Shown: positions 8,346 through 17,210 of the stretch, piece by piece | How the letters are laid out: each line of letters begins with the position of its first letter | How positions within the stretch are numbered: the first letter of the stretch is position 1 | Assembly (NCBI RefSeq): GCF_016598475.1 | Contig: NZ_JAEMUX010000032.1 | Location: 20,553-84,552 of the forward strand | From: Streptomyces adelaidensis | GTDB lineage: Bacteria; Actinomycetota; Actinomycetes; Streptomycetales; Streptomycetaceae | DNA length: 64,000 bases | Direction: 5' to 3' | Made by a program: the position numbers and the translations under genes | The notes under the pieces: generated by a model | What the model saw: the letters and a program-made list of their open reading frames with translations, nothing else | The model's database searches: none | Told to the model about the DNA's origin: nothing

Positions 8346-8906
8346 ATGCGGGTGGACGCGAACGACATGGGTGCCGACCTCAAAGAGGTACTCATCACCA
8401 AGGAAGAGATCGACGCGAAGCTGGTTGAGCTGGCCGCGAAGGTCGACGCGGAGTACACGGGCAAGGATCTGCTCCTCGTCGGAGTCCTCAAGGGCGCGGT
8501 GATGGTCATGGCGGACCTCGCCCGGGCGCTGTCCACCCCGGTCACCATGGACTGGATGGCCGTGTCCTCCTACGGCGCGGGCACCCAGTCCTCCGGTGTG
8601 GTGCGGATCCTCAAGGATCTCGACACCGACATCAAGGGCAAGCACGTCCTGATCGTCGAGGACATCATCGACTCCGGTCTGACCCTGTCCTGGCTGCTGT
8701 CCAACCTCGGCTCGCGCGAGCCGGAGTCGCTCAAGGTGTGCACCCTGCTGCGCAAGCCGGACGCCGCCAAGGTCGCCATCGAGGTCGAGTGGGTCGGCTT
8801 CGACATCCCCAACGAATTCGTCGTGGGCTACGGCCTCGACTACGCGGAGAAGTACCGCAACCTCCCGTTCGTCGGTACGCTCGCGCCCCACGTCTACGGC
8901 GGCTGA
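8346..8906 (+). CDS. hpt: Hypoxanthine phosphoribosyltransferase
   Basis: 186 aa from ATG 8346 (GTG 8343 directly before it is possible; the frame stays open far upstream inside tilS but that part is not coding). Purine salvage: transfers phosphoribose from PRPP to hypoxanthine or guanine in the cytoplasm. Visible are LLLVGVLKGAVMVMADLARA, the flexible loop SSYGAGTQSSG, and the PRPP-binding VLIVEDIIDSGLTL motif with its two acidic residues. Normal length. It is followed by a perfect hairpin and then ftsH, reproducing the common tilS-hpt-ftsH order. Confidence 0.97.
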   Translation: MRVDANDMGADLKEVLITKEEIDAKLVELAAKVDAEYTGKDLLLVGVLKGAVMVMADLARALSTPVTMDWMAVSSYGAGTQSSGVVRILKDLDTDIKGKHVLIVEDIIDSGLTLSWLLSNLGSREPESLKVCTLLRKPDAAKVAIEVEWVGFDIPNEFVVGYGLDYAEKYRNLPFVGTLAPHVYGG

Positions 8907-8931
8907 AACGCCTCCGTCACGCGGACGGGAA

Positions 8932-8950
8932 CGCCCTCGTCACGAGGGCG
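8932..8950 (+). terminator. Hairpin after hpt
   Basis: CGCCCTCG (8932-8939), TCA loop, CGAGGGCG (8943-8950): perfect 8-bp stem 26 bases past the hpt stop, no T-run. It would separate hpt from the ftsH transcript. Confidence 0.65.
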
Positions 8951-8972
8951 GGCCAGTCTCGTAGGACGCTCG

Positions 8973-8998
8973 GGAACCCCAGCGGGTTCCGCGCCGTT
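8973..8998 (+). promoter_or_regulatory. ECF-sigma (SigR-type) promoter candidate for ftsH
   Basis: GGAAC at 8973-8977, 18 nt, GTT at 8996-8998 (followed by GA), the SigR-like pattern also present before clpC. A GGAACCC/GGGTTCC inverted repeat (8973-8979, 8984-8990) overlaps it. The expected start is near 9006, leaving a ~125-nt leader to the ftsH start. Confidence 0.5.
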
Positions 8999-9129
8999 GA
9001 AGCATGCGAGGACGGGATTGCCATCAGTCCCCTGCGGCTTCGGCCGACAAAGCTGGGGTACCGTCCGAAGAACAGTCTTTTATCAAACTCACTATGGCAG
9101 GAGGGACGGGGCGGTACCGCTCCGTATGG

Positions 9130-11145
9130 ATGGACGTGAAGCGATACTTCCGTGGGCCAGTCATGTGGATCGTGCTGGCCGTCCTTGCCGTGGTCGTGTT
9201 GATGCAGGTCGTCGGCTCGTCCGGCGGCTACAAGACGGTGGACACCGGCCAGGTTGTCCAGGCGATCAATGACAACAAGGTCAAAGAAGCCAAACTGACC
9301 ACCGGCGAAGAGCAGGTCATCAAGGCCCAGCTCAAGGACGGCGAGAAGATCGAGGGCAGCTCGAAGATCCAGGCGAGCTACATCGGCGATCAGGGCGTGA
9401 CCCTCGCCAACACCCTGCAGGACAAGTTCCAGAACAAGCAGATCCCGGACGGCTACACGGTCTCGCCGACCAAGCAGAACGCTTTCGTCGGCATCCTGCT
9501 GTCGCTGCTCCCCTTCGTCCTCATCGTGGTCGTCTTCCTGTTCCTGATGAACCAGATGCAGGGTGGCGGCTCCCGGGTCATGAACTTCGGGAAGTCCAAG
9601 GCCAAGCTCATCACCAAGGACACCCCGAAGACGACGTTCTCGGACGTCGCCGGCGCGGACGAGGCCGTCGAGGAACTCCACGAGATCAAGGAGTTCCTGC
9701 AGGAGCCCGCCAAGTTCCAGGCCGTGGGCGCCAAGATCCCGAAGGGCGTGCTGCTCTACGGCCCGCCCGGTACGGGCAAGACGCTGCTCGCGCGTGCCGT
9801 CGCGGGCGAGGCGGGCGTCCCCTTCTACTCGATCTCCGGTTCCGACTTCGTCGAGATGTTCGTCGGTGTCGGTGCCTCCCGGGTCCGTGACCTGTTCGAG
9901 CAGGCCAAGGCGAACGCCCCGGCGATCGTCTTCGTCGACGAGATCGACGCGGTCGGCCGCCACCGCGGCGCCGGCCTCGGCGGTGGTCACGACGAGCGCG
10001 AGCAGACGCTGAACCAGCTGCTCGTCGAGATGGACGGCTTCGACGTCAAGGGCGGCGTGATCCTCATCGCCGCGACGAACCGCCCGGACATCCTCGACCC
10101 GGCGCTGCTGCGTCCGGGCCGCTTCGACCGGCAGATCGCCGTCGACCGCCCGGACATGCAGGGCCGGCTGGAGATCCTCAAGGTTCACCAGAAGGGCAAG
10201 CCGGTCGCGCCCGACGTCGACCTGTCCGCCGTCGCCCGCCGCACCCCCGGTATGACGGGTGCCGATCTCTCCAACGTCCTGAACGAGGCCGCGCTCCTGA
10301 CGGCCCGCAGCGACAAGAAGCTGATCGACAACCACATGCTGGACGAGGCGATCGACCGTGTGGTCGCGGGCCCGCAGAAGCGGACCCGGATCATGTCGGA
10401 CAAGGAGAAGAAGATCACCGCGTACCACGAGGGCGGACACGCCCTGGTCGCGGCGGCCTCGCCGAACTCCGACCCGGTCCACAAGATCACCATCCTGTCC
10501 CGGGGCCGTGCCCTCGGTTACACGATGGTGCTGCCGGACGAGGACAGGTACTCGACCACCCGCAACGAGATGCTCGACCAGCTCGGGTACATGATGGGCG
10601 GCCGGGCGGCCGAGGAGCTGGTCTTCCACGACCCGACCACGGGCGCCTCGAACGACATCGAGAAGGCCACCAACCTGGCCCGCGCGATGGTCACCCAGTA
10701 CGGGATGACCGAGCGTCTCGGTGCGATCAAGTTCGGCGGCGACAACAGCGAGCCGTTCCTCGGGCGTGAGATGGGTCACCAGCGCGACTACTCGGAAGAG
10801 GTCGCCGCGCTGGTCGACGAAGAGGTCAAGAAGCTCATCGAGAACGCGCACAACGAGGCCTGGGAGATCCTGGTCGAGAACCGCGACGTGCTCGACAACC
10901 TGGTGCTCCAGCTGCTGGAGAAGGAGACGCTGGGCAAGGAGCAGATCGCCGAGGTCTTCGCCACCATCGTCAAGCGTCCGCCCAGGCCCGCCTGGACCGG
11001 CTCGTCCCGCCGCACCCCCTCCACCCGTCCGCCGGTGCTCTCTCCCAAGGAGCTCGCACTGACGAACGGCGCCAATGGCGCGACGTCGGCGATCACCGCC
11101 AAAGCCGCGGCCGAGGTGACCCCGGAGGAGCAGCCCGAGAGCTGA
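9130..11145 (+). CDS. ftsH: ATP-dependent zinc metalloprotease FtsH
   Basis: 671 aa from ATG 9130, where the protein begins MDVKRYFRGPVMWIVLAVL as I remember for Streptomyces FtsH; the frame is open back to 9004, and an AGGAGG at ~9098 fits neither start well, so the start is not certain. Membrane-anchored AAA+ protease degrading misfolded membrane and regulatory proteins. Two membrane helices (~10-28 and ~118-137 of this product), Walker A GPPGTGKT, Walker B IVFVDEID, second region of homology, and the zinc site HEGGH within AYHEGGHALVAA. The C-terminal ~60 residues (PPRPAWTGSSRRTP...) are a basic, then polar tail. Ends at a strong terminator. Confidence 0.96.
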   Translation: MDVKRYFRGPVMWIVLAVLAVVVLMQVVGSSGGYKTVDTGQVVQAINDNKVKEAKLTTGEEQVIKAQLKDGEKIEGSSKIQASYIGDQGVTLANTLQDKFQNKQIPDGYTVSPTKQNAFVGILLSLLPFVLIVVVFLFLMNQMQGGGSRVMNFGKSKAKLITKDTPKTTFSDVAGADEAVEELHEIKEFLQEPAKFQAVGAKIPKGVLLYGPPGTGKTLLARAVAGEAGVPFYSISGSDFVEMFVGVGASRVRDLFEQAKANAPAIVFVDEIDAVGRHRGAGLGGGHDEREQTLNQLLVEMDGFDVKGGVILIAATNRPDILDPALLRPGRFDRQIAVDRPDMQGRLEILKVHQKGKPVAPDVDLSAVARRTPGMTGADLSNVLNEAALLTARSDKKLIDNHMLDEAIDRVVAGPQKRTRIMSDKEKKITAYHEGGHALVAAASPNSDPVHKITILSRGRALGYTMVLPDEDRYSTTRNEMLDQLGYMMGGRAAEELVFHDPTTGASNDIEKATNLARAMVTQYGMTERLGAIKFGGDNSEPFLGREMGHQRDYSEEVAALVDEEVKKLIENAHNEAWEILVENRDVLDNLVLQLLEKETLGKEQIAEVFATIVKRPPRPAWTGSSRRTPSTRPPVLSPKELALTNGANGATSAITAKAAAEVTPEEQPES

Positions 11146-11223
11146 CACCCACCCGGTGAGAACCGGCCACCGGAAGCTCTGCCTCCCGGACCCACGGTCG
11201 CCTCACCAGGCCCCGAATGGATA

Positions 11224-11257
11224 CCGCGCCCCCCTGGTTTTAGCCTGGGGGGCGCGG
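11224..11257 (+). terminator. Strong terminator after ftsH
   Basis: CCGCGCCCCCC at 11224-11234 pairs with GGGGGGCGCGG at 11247-11257 around a 12-nt loop, followed by CATTTTCG. It lies between ftsH and folE. Confidence 0.85.
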
Positions 11258-11326
11258 CATTTTCGTATGGCCGAAACGTGAGACGCGTAATCCGTATGCG
11301 TCGCAGGCTCAGGAGCGAGGCATCCC

Positions 11327-11932
11327 ATGACCGACCCCGTGACGCTGGACGGCGAAGGCAGCATCGGCGAGTTCGATGAGAAGCGTGCCGAGAACGCCGT
11401 ACGCGAACTGCTGATCGCGGTCGGCGAGGACCCCGATCGGGAGGGGCTCAGGGAGACGCCGGGGCGGGTGGCGCGGGCGTACAAGGAGATCTTCGCGGGG
11501 CTGTGGCAGCAGCCGCAGGATGTGCTGACCACGACGTTCGATATCGGCCACGACGAGATGGTGCTGGTCAAGGACATCGAGGTGTACTCGACCTGTGAGC
11601 ACCATCTGGTGCCGTTCCGGGGGGTGGCCCACGTCGGGTACATCCCGGCGACCAGCGGCAAGATCACCGGTCTGTCCAAGCTGGCGCGGCTCGTGGACGT
11701 CTACGCCCGCCGGCCTCAGGTGCAGGAGCGGCTCACCACACAGATCGCCGACTCGCTGATGGAGATCCTGGAGCCGCGCGGGGTGATCGTCGTCGTCGAG
11801 TGCGAGCACATGTGCATGTCGATGCGGGGCATCCGCAAGCCCGGCGCGAAGACCATAACGTCGGCGGTGCGGGGGCAACTGCGGGACGCGGCGACCCGCA
11901 ACGAGGCGATGAGCCTCATCATGGCCCGCTGA
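11327..11932 (+). CDS. folE: GTP cyclohydrolase I
   Basis: 201 aa, ATG with AGGAG ~12 bases upstream. Opens the folate pathway by turning GTP into 7,8-dihydroneopterin triphosphate. Zinc-binding residues are visible in YSTCEHHLVPF and CEHMCMSMRGI, and the substrate-binding GKITGLSKLARLVD and RRPQVQERLT segments are intact. Start of a folate cluster: folP follows after 63 bp, then an NTF2-like gene, folB and folK. The upstream terminator and a fresh leader suggest its own promoter, which I cannot assign. Confidence 0.97.
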   Translation: MTDPVTLDGEGSIGEFDEKRAENAVRELLIAVGEDPDREGLRETPGRVARAYKEIFAGLWQQPQDVLTTTFDIGHDEMVLVKDIEVYSTCEHHLVPFRGVAHVGYIPATSGKITGLSKLARLVDVYARRPQVQERLTTQIADSLMEILEPRGVIVVVECEHMCMSMRGIRKPGAKTITSAVRGQLRDAATRNEAMSLIMAR

Positions 11933-11995
11933 CCGGAGGCCCCATGAGCCGGGAGCGGCGGATCGCCTCCGCTCCCGGCGCTTAGGCTTGGCGTC

Positions 11996-12862
11996 ATGAG
12001 TAACCAGCACCGGCGCGGCCGTGTGGCCGGAATGCCTCTGTGGGACCGTTGCGCGGTCATGGGCGTCGTCAATGTCACCCCGGACTCCTTCTCCGACGGC
12101 GGACGCTGGTTCGACACCACGGCGGCGGTCAAGCATGGTCTCGCGCTGGTCGGGGAGGGCGCGGACCTGGTGGACGTCGGCGGTGAGTCGACCCGTCCCG
12201 GGGCCGCCCGGGTCGACGAGGCGGAGGAGCTCAAGCGGGTCGTCCCCGTCGTGCGGGGGCTGGCCGCCGAGGGTGTCGCCGTCTCTGTGGACACCATGCG
12301 CGCCTGTGTCGCCGAGCGGGCGCTCGCGGCCGGTGCCGTCCTCGTCAACGACGTCAGCGGCGGTCTCGCCGACCCCGCGATGATCCCGGTCGTGGCCGGC
12401 TCGGGCGCCCCCTTCGTGGTCATGCACTGGCGGGGCTTCCTGGAGGGCGGCAACGTCAGGGGCGTCTACGAGGACGTCGTCGCCGAGGTCGCGAGGGAGC
12501 TCCACGCGCGCGTGGAGGCCGTCCTGGAGGGCGGTGTCGCGGCGGACCGCGTCATCGTCGACCCGGGCCTCGGCTTCTCCAAGGACGCCGAGCACGACCT
12601 CACCCTCCTCGCCCACCTCGACCGGCTGCACGGCCTCGGCCACCCCCTGCTGGTCGCCGCCTCCCGCAAGCGGTTCCTCGGCCGCGTCCTGGCGGGCCCG
12701 GAGGGCTCCCCGCCGCCCGCGCGGGAGCGCGACGCCGCCACGGCCGCCGTGTCGGCCCTGGCCGCCCAGCAGGGCGCCTGGGCGGTCCGGGTGCACGAGG
12801 TGCGAGCCACCGCCGACGCCGTGCGCGTCGCCCGCGCGATCGAAGGGGCGCGGGAGCGGTGA
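11996..12862 (+). CDS. folP: Dihydropteroate synthase
   Basis: 288 aa. Condenses 6-hydroxymethyl-dihydropterin pyrophosphate with p-aminobenzoate; the sulfonamide target. Seen: MGVVNVTPDSFSDGG (pterin site), VDVGGESTRPGA, VNDVSGGLADP and DPGLGFSKDAEHD, in canonical order, length normal. The TAGGCT at 11983-11988 ends seven bases before the ATG and no Shine-Dalgarno is present, so a leaderless transcript separate from folE is likely. Its TGA overlaps the GTG of the next gene by four bases. Confidence 0.97.
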   Translation: MSNQHRRGRVAGMPLWDRCAVMGVVNVTPDSFSDGGRWFDTTAAVKHGLALVGEGADLVDVGGESTRPGAARVDEAEELKRVVPVVRGLAAEGVAVSVDTMRACVAERALAAGAVLVNDVSGGLADPAMIPVVAGSGAPFVVMHWRGFLEGGNVRGVYEDVVAEVARELHARVEAVLEGGVAADRVIVDPGLGFSKDAEHDLTLLAHLDRLHGLGHPLLVAASRKRFLGRVLAGPEGSPPPARERDAATAAVSALAAQQGAWAVRVHEVRATADAVRVARAIEGARER

Positions 12863-13362
12863 CCTCTGCCCACACCGACGTCGAACAGGTCGAACTCGCC
12901 AACACCGCCTTCTACGAGGCGATGGAACAGGGCGACTTCGACACGCTGTCCTCGCTCTGGCTGGACCCCGCCGACCTGGGGGTGGACGAGGAGTACCACG
13001 ACCCCGCCGAGACCGGCGTGATCTCCTGCGTGCACCCCGGCTGGCCGGTCCTCACCGGTCGCGGCGAGGTGCTGCGGTCGTATGCGCTGATCATGGCGAA
13101 CACGGAGTACATCCAGTTCTTCCTCACCGATGTGCGTGTGTCGGTCACCGGTGACACCGCTCTCGTCACATGCACCGAGAACATCCTCAGCGGGGGTCCG
13201 GCGCCGGACGGGAGCGATGAGCTGGGGCCGCTCGTGGGGCAGCTGGTGGTCGCCACGAATGTGTTCCGCCGCACATCCGACGGCTGGAAACTCTGGTCGC
13301 ACCACGGCTCTCCCGTACTGACCGAATCCGATGACGACGAGGGCGAGGAGTCACCTTCCTGA
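12859..13362 (+). CDS. NTF2-like (SnoaL-type) protein of unknown function
   Basis: 167 aa, GTG start overlapping the folP stop (GTGA), so translationally coupled to folP. It has the cone-shaped NTF2-like fold signature: an N-terminal helix ANTAFYEAMEQGDFDTLSSLW, GRGEVLRSYALIM, and the strand pattern ALVTCTENIL ... VVATNVFRRTSDGWKLWSHHGSP. Such domains bind small hydrophobic ligands or act as isomerases, and some are non-enzymatic. Residence inside a fol cluster suggests a link to pterin chemistry, but that is inference. The C-terminus is acidic (ESDDDEGEE). Confidence 0.8.
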   Translation: MTSAHTDVEQVELANTAFYEAMEQGDFDTLSSLWLDPADLGVDEEYHDPAETGVISCVHPGWPVLTGRGEVLRSYALIMANTEYIQFFLTDVRVSVTGDTALVTCTENILSGGPAPDGSDELGPLVGQLVVATNVFRRTSDGWKLWSHHGSPVLTESDDDEGEESPS

Positions 13363-13640
13363 GTCGGTGGGCGGTCCTCAAGGGCCAAGGAGTGATTGGG
13401 AACACGGGACCGCGGGTAGGGGCGGCTTCCGACCCGTGAGCCCGCCGTGTTCCCCGGGGAAACGCTCGGTGAACCCTGCCTGTACGGGGGTCGGACCGAG
13501 CTTTCGCGGGTGCGGCGCTGTCAGTGCCCGCAGGTAGATTCGAGAGTGGCCGGTGTGGCGAACGCACACACGAGACACCGGTGGACCACGGCCGGGGTGT
13601 CCCCGGAAAGCACCGCCCGACGACTGCAGGAGTGATTCGC

Positions 13641-14000
13641 GTGGATCGTGTCGCGCTGCGCGGCCTCTCGGCCCGTGGACACCACGGGGTGTTCCCGCAT
13701 GAGCGCGAGGAGGGCCAGACCTTCGTCGTGGACCTGACGCTCGGCCTGGACACCCGCCCCGCCGCGGCCGACGACGACCTGGCGAAGACCGTGCACTACG
13801 GCATCGTGGCGGAGGAGGTCGTGGGCATCGTCGAGGGCGAGCCGGTGAACCTCATCGAGACGCTCGCCGAGCGCATCGCCCGGGCGTGCCTGAAGCACGA
13901 CGGGGTCCAGGAGGTCGAGGTCAGCGTCCACAAACCGAACGCGCCGATCACGGTCCCCTTCGACGACGTGACCGTCACCATCACCCGGAGCCGAGTATGA
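13641..14000 (+). CDS. folB: Dihydroneopterin aldolase
   Basis: 119 aa from GTG 13641, preceded by GCAGGAG eight bases away; the frame is open further upstream without a better start. Cleaves dihydroneopterin to 6-hydroxymethyl-dihydropterin and glycolaldehyde. Visible: ALRGLSARGHHGVFPHEREEGQ, the conserved Glu of that segment, VHYGIVAEEV and VNLIETLAERIA; VSVHKPNAPI carries the conserved Lys. Stop overlaps folK start (ATGA). The ~280 bases upstream hold no other gene that I can support. Confidence 0.96.
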   Translation: MDRVALRGLSARGHHGVFPHEREEGQTFVVDLTLGLDTRPAAADDDLAKTVHYGIVAEEVVGIVEGEPVNLIETLAERIARACLKHDGVQEVEVSVHKPNAPITVPFDDVTVTITRSRV

Positions 14001-14608
14001 CCGCGTTCTTCACCGAGGGTCAGAGCGACCCGACCGTACAGCCGGTGCCCGCCTCCGTCGTGCGGAAGGTCGACGAGGCCGACACGACCCTGCACAACCC
14101 CCGGCGGGCCGTGATCTCCCTCGGCTCGAACCTGGGCAACCGGCTGGAGAACCTCCAGGGCGCCATCGACGCGCTGGAGGACACCCCGGGCCTGCGCATC
14201 AAGGCCGTCTCCCCGGTGTACGAGACGGAGCCGTGGGGGGTGGCGCCGGGCAGCCAGCCGTCGTACTACAACGCGGTCGTCGTCCTGAAGACCACCCTGC
14301 CGCCGTCGTCCCTCCTGGAGCGGGCCCAGGCCGTCGAGGAGGCCTTCCACCGGGTCCGGGACGAGCGCTGGGGCCCGCGCACGCTGGACGTGGACATCGT
14401 GGCCTACGCGGACGTCGTCTCCGACGACCCGGAGCTGACGCTGCCGCACCCGCGCGCCCACGAGCGGGCCTTCGTCCTCGCCCCCTGGCACGACGTCGAG
14501 CCGGAGGCGCAGCTCGCCGGCCGCGGTCCGGTCGCCGGGCTCCTCGCCGACATCACCCGGGAGGGCGTGTCGCCCCGCGCCGACCTGGAACTCCAGCTGC
14601 CCCAGTAG
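13997..14608 (+). CDS. folK: HPPK, hydroxymethyldihydropterin pyrophosphokinase
   Basis: 203 aa from ATG 13997, overlapping the folB stop by four bases. Transfers pyrophosphate from ATP to 6-hydroxymethyl-dihydropterin, giving the FolP substrate. The core starts at ~residue 35 (AVISLGSNLGNRLENL), then VYETEPWG, YYNAVVVLKT, and the metal/ATP motif RWGPRTLDVDIV, followed by LPHPRAHERAFVLAP. The first ~34 residues are an extra, polar N-terminal segment relative to E. coli FolK; similar extensions occur in actinobacteria. Confidence 0.96.
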   Translation: MTAFFTEGQSDPTVQPVPASVVRKVDEADTTLHNPRRAVISLGSNLGNRLENLQGAIDALEDTPGLRIKAVSPVYETEPWGVAPGSQPSYYNAVVVLKTTLPPSSLLERAQAVEEAFHRVRDERWGPRTLDVDIVAYADVVSDDPELTLPHPRAHERAFVLAPWHDVEPEAQLAGRGPVAGLLADITREGVSPRADLELQLPQ

Positions 14609-14714
14609 TCGTTAAGGTCTACCGGGTCGGGATCATCACCGGCGCCGTCGGGACCTCACCCGGCGGGCGTGGATCCCGGCGTCCGTGGACCATCGGGCTC
14701 GTCGAAGGGGCATC

Positions 14715-15200
14715 GTGAAAGAGCTGCGCATCAGGACGCTGGCCACGGTGTTCGTCGTGGCCGGGGTGCTGTCCTGGGCCGGGGCCCGGCTGTGGAACTC
14801 GGTGGGCACCCTGCCCAGCGTCCCGCTGGCCGCGCCCATCGTGCTCGCCCTGATCGCCGCCGTCCTCACCGCCACGGCGCTCTCCCTGCGCAACCGGCTC
14901 AAGGACCAGCGGGAGCGCCAGGCCGGCGCCAAGGGGGTCGACCCCCTGATGGCCGCCCGCGCGGTCGTCTTCGGCCAGGCCAGCGCCCTCGTCGCCGCCC
15001 TCGTCTCCGGGATGTACGGCGGCGTGGGCGTCTTCCTCCTGGAGTACCTGGACGTCCCGGCCCGCCGTGACCAGGCCATCTACGCCGGCTTCTCGGTCCT
15101 CGCGAGCATCGCCGTCGTCGTCGCCGCCTTCTTCCTGGAGCGCGTCTGCAAGCTCCCGGAGGACGACGACACGAACGGCGGGGCGGCGCGGGCGGCTTAG
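14715..15200 (+). CDS. DUF3180 membrane protein
   Basis: 161 aa from GTG 14715 with GAAGGGG upstream. Four membrane helices are visible (~8-28, 33-52, 83-110, 120-140) and a charged C-terminal tail. The family is actinobacterial, normally directly after folK, and has no assigned function. The arrangement here (106 bp after folK, same strand) matches that conserved position, so co-expression with folate genes is plausible but a folate role is not shown. Tail-to-tail with the MprF-like gene. Confidence 0.85.
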   Translation: MKELRIRTLATVFVVAGVLSWAGARLWNSVGTLPSVPLAAPIVLALIAAVLTATALSLRNRLKDQRERQAGAKGVDPLMAARAVVFGQASALVAALVSGMYGGVGVFLLEYLDVPARRDQAIYAGFSVLASIAVVVAAFFLERVCKLPEDDDTNGGAARAA

Positions 15201-15257
15201 GGCCCTTGGTCTGTCTGTGGGGTGTCGGGTGGTCCGGACCGTCCGTGGGTGGTCCGG

Positions 15258-17192
15258 TCAGGCCGCTCGTATGTTCTGTTCGGTCATGCCTTGTTCCGCC
15301 ACCGCGTGGGCGCACGGGGCCGGGGTCTTCGCGCGGCGGCGCAGGACGCGGGGGAGGGCGAGGTTGACGAAGCCCTCGGCCCGCATGGCGGCCAGCCCGA
15401 TGCGGGGCAGGTCGCGGGAGGCGGCGTAGACGACGAAGCGCGGCTCCCAGCGGGGGCGGAACTTGGCGTTGAACTTGTACAGCGACTCGATCTGGAACCA
15501 GCGGGAGAGGAAGACCAGCAGGCCGCGCCAGGCACGCAGCACCGGGCCGGCGCCGATCTTCTCGCCGCGGGCCAGGGCCGAGCGGAACATCGCGAAGTTC
15601 AGGGAGACCTGCTTCACGCCCAGGCGGGGGGCCGCCTGGAGGGCCGCGACGATGAGGAGTTCGTTCATACCGGGGTCCGCCGAGCGGTCGCGGCGCATCA
15701 GGTCGAGCGAGGCGCAGTCCGGGCCCCAGGGCACGAAGTGGAGTACGGCCTTCAGGTCGCCGTACGGGCCGGGGGCCTCGTCCGCCTTGTGGGCGGTGGC
15801 GATCAGACAGTCCCCGTCGGACGGGTCGCCGATGCGGCCGAGCGCCATGGAGAAGCCTCGCTCGGTGTCGGTGCCGCGCCAGTCCTCGGCGGCACGGCGG
15901 ATGCGGTCCAGCTCCGCCTCGCCGAGGTCACGGACGCGCCGTACCCGGGTCTCGTAACCGAGCCGCTCGATGCGCTTCACCATCTGACGCACGTTGCGCA
16001 TCGCGCGTCCGGCGAGGGAGAAATCCGCGACGTCCACCACCGCCTCGTCGCCCAGTTCGAGGGCGTCGAGGCCGGTCTCGCGGGTCCACACCTCGGCGCC
16101 CGTCTCCGAACAGCCCATGACGGCCGGGGTCCAGGAGTGGGCCTTCGCCTCGTCCATGAAGCGTTCGATCGCGCCGGGCCAGGCCTCGACGTCGCCGATC
16201 GGGTCGCCGCTGGCGAGCATCACCCCGGAGACGACGCGGTACGTCACCGCCGCCTTGCCGCTCGGCGAGAAGACCACCGCCTTGTCGCGGCGGAGCGCGA
16301 AGTGGCCGAGCGAGTCGCGGGCGCCGTGCTTCTCCAGCAGGGCCCGCAGCCGAACCTCGTCGTCGGCGGTGAGCCGGGCCGCCGGGTGTTCGGGACGGAA
16401 GGCCAGGTAGATGGTGGTGATGGCGGTCAGCAGACCGAGGGCGCCCAGGGAGAAGGCCACCGTCCAGGACGTGTCGCCGGCGTAGTCGACCGGGCCCTCG
16501 AAGCCGAACAGGCCGTAGATGACGTGTTCGAGACGGTCGGCGAGGCTCGGGTCGCCGACCATGCGCCCGGGGTGGGCGCTGACGACGGCCAGGCCGAGGG
16601 CGATCGAACCGGCCCCCATGACGATGAAGTTGGCCAGTGCCCGCCAGCGGCTGCGCGGGTCGGGCAGGGCGGTGAACTCGTCGCGGTGCCGCAGCAGCGG
16701 GACGAGCAGCGCCAGGGAGACGAGAGCGCCGACGAGCGAGTGGCGGTAGGTGAACTGGGCGATCGCCCCGGCCGGCAGCAGGATCGCGGCCGCCCGCCAC
16801 GCCCGCCGTTTCCGCCGCCGCAGACCGTGGGCGAGCAGGAGCAGCAGGACGCCGGTGCTCAGCGCCAGGGCCGCAGCGAACGGGCCGAGCGCGCCGGGCA
16901 GCACCTCGGCCAGCGTGTGCATACGGCTGTGCCGGAAGCGGGGGAACACGCCCGCGGCGATGTCCACGAGCCCGACCAACGTGCAGGCCCTGGCGACCAG
17001 GGCGGGCACGACGTCGGCGCGCGGCCCGCGCAGGACGCGTCGCACGCCGTTCAGCCGCGCGCCGCTCAGCCGATTCGACGGTGGCCGACCCGATCGGAGC
17101 GGAACCCAACCCGACATTTCACCATCTGTCCTGACAGACATCGCATCCCGTAGTTCCGCGAGAGAGCTTGGATCCGGTGCCTTTTCCGGCAT
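15258..17192 (-). CDS. MprF/LysX-like phosphatidylglycerol lysyltransferase-domain protein
   Basis: Up to 644 aa; in-frame ATGs at codons 1, 18 and 26 leave the start open. The first ~250 residues have six to seven membrane helices; the C-terminal ~330 residues are a DUF2156/GNAT-type aminoacyl-transfer domain (DRLEHVIYGLFGFEG..., DKAVVFSPSGKAAVTYRVVSG, VLHFVPWGPDCASLDLMRRD, SRWFQIESLYKFNAKFRP). Family members add Lys or other aminoacyl groups from tRNA to phosphatidylglycerol, lowering the negative surface charge and protecting against cationic peptides. No tRNA-synthetase domain is fused, unlike mycobacterial LysX. Divergent from the esterase gene; an ECF-type promoter candidate lies just upstream. 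Exact amino acid unknown. Confidence 0.85.
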   Translation of the reverse strand: MPEKAPDPSSLAELRDAMSVRTDGEMSGWVPLRSGRPPSNRLSGARLNGVRRVLRGPRADVVPALVARACTLVGLVDIAAGVFPRFRHSRMHTLAEVLPGALGPFAAALALSTGVLLLLLAHGLRRRKRRAWRAAAILLPAGAIAQFTYRHSLVGALVSLALLVPLLRHRDEFTALPDPRSRWRALANFIVMGAGSIALGLAVVSAHPGRMVGDPSLADRLEHVIYGLFGFEGPVDYAGDTSWTVAFSLGALGLLTAITTIYLAFRPEHPAARLTADDEVRLRALLEKHGARDSLGHFALRRDKAVVFSPSGKAAVTYRVVSGVMLASGDPIGDVEAWPGAIERFMDEAKAHSWTPAVMGCSETGAEVWTRETGLDALELGDEAVVDVADFSLAGRAMRNVRQMVKRIERLGYETRVRRVRDLGEAELDRIRRAAEDWRGTDTERGFSMALGRIGDPSDGDCLIATAHKADEAPGPYGDLKAVLHFVPWGPDCASLDLMRRDRSADPGMNELLIVAALQAAPRLGVKQVSLNFAMFRSALARGEKIGAGPVLRAWRGLLVFLSRWFQIESLYKFNAKFRPRWEPRFVVYAASRDLPRIGLAAMRAEGFVNLALPRVLRRRAKTPAPCAHAVAEQGMTEQNIRAA

Positions 17193-17210
17193 CCGGCGAC
17201 ATTGCGCCCT

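Noticed and set aside
8217..9003. Programmed fusion or shared message linking tilS, hpt and ftsH as one operon
   Set aside because: A perfect hairpin follows hpt and a separate promoter candidate precedes ftsH, so a single operon is not supported.
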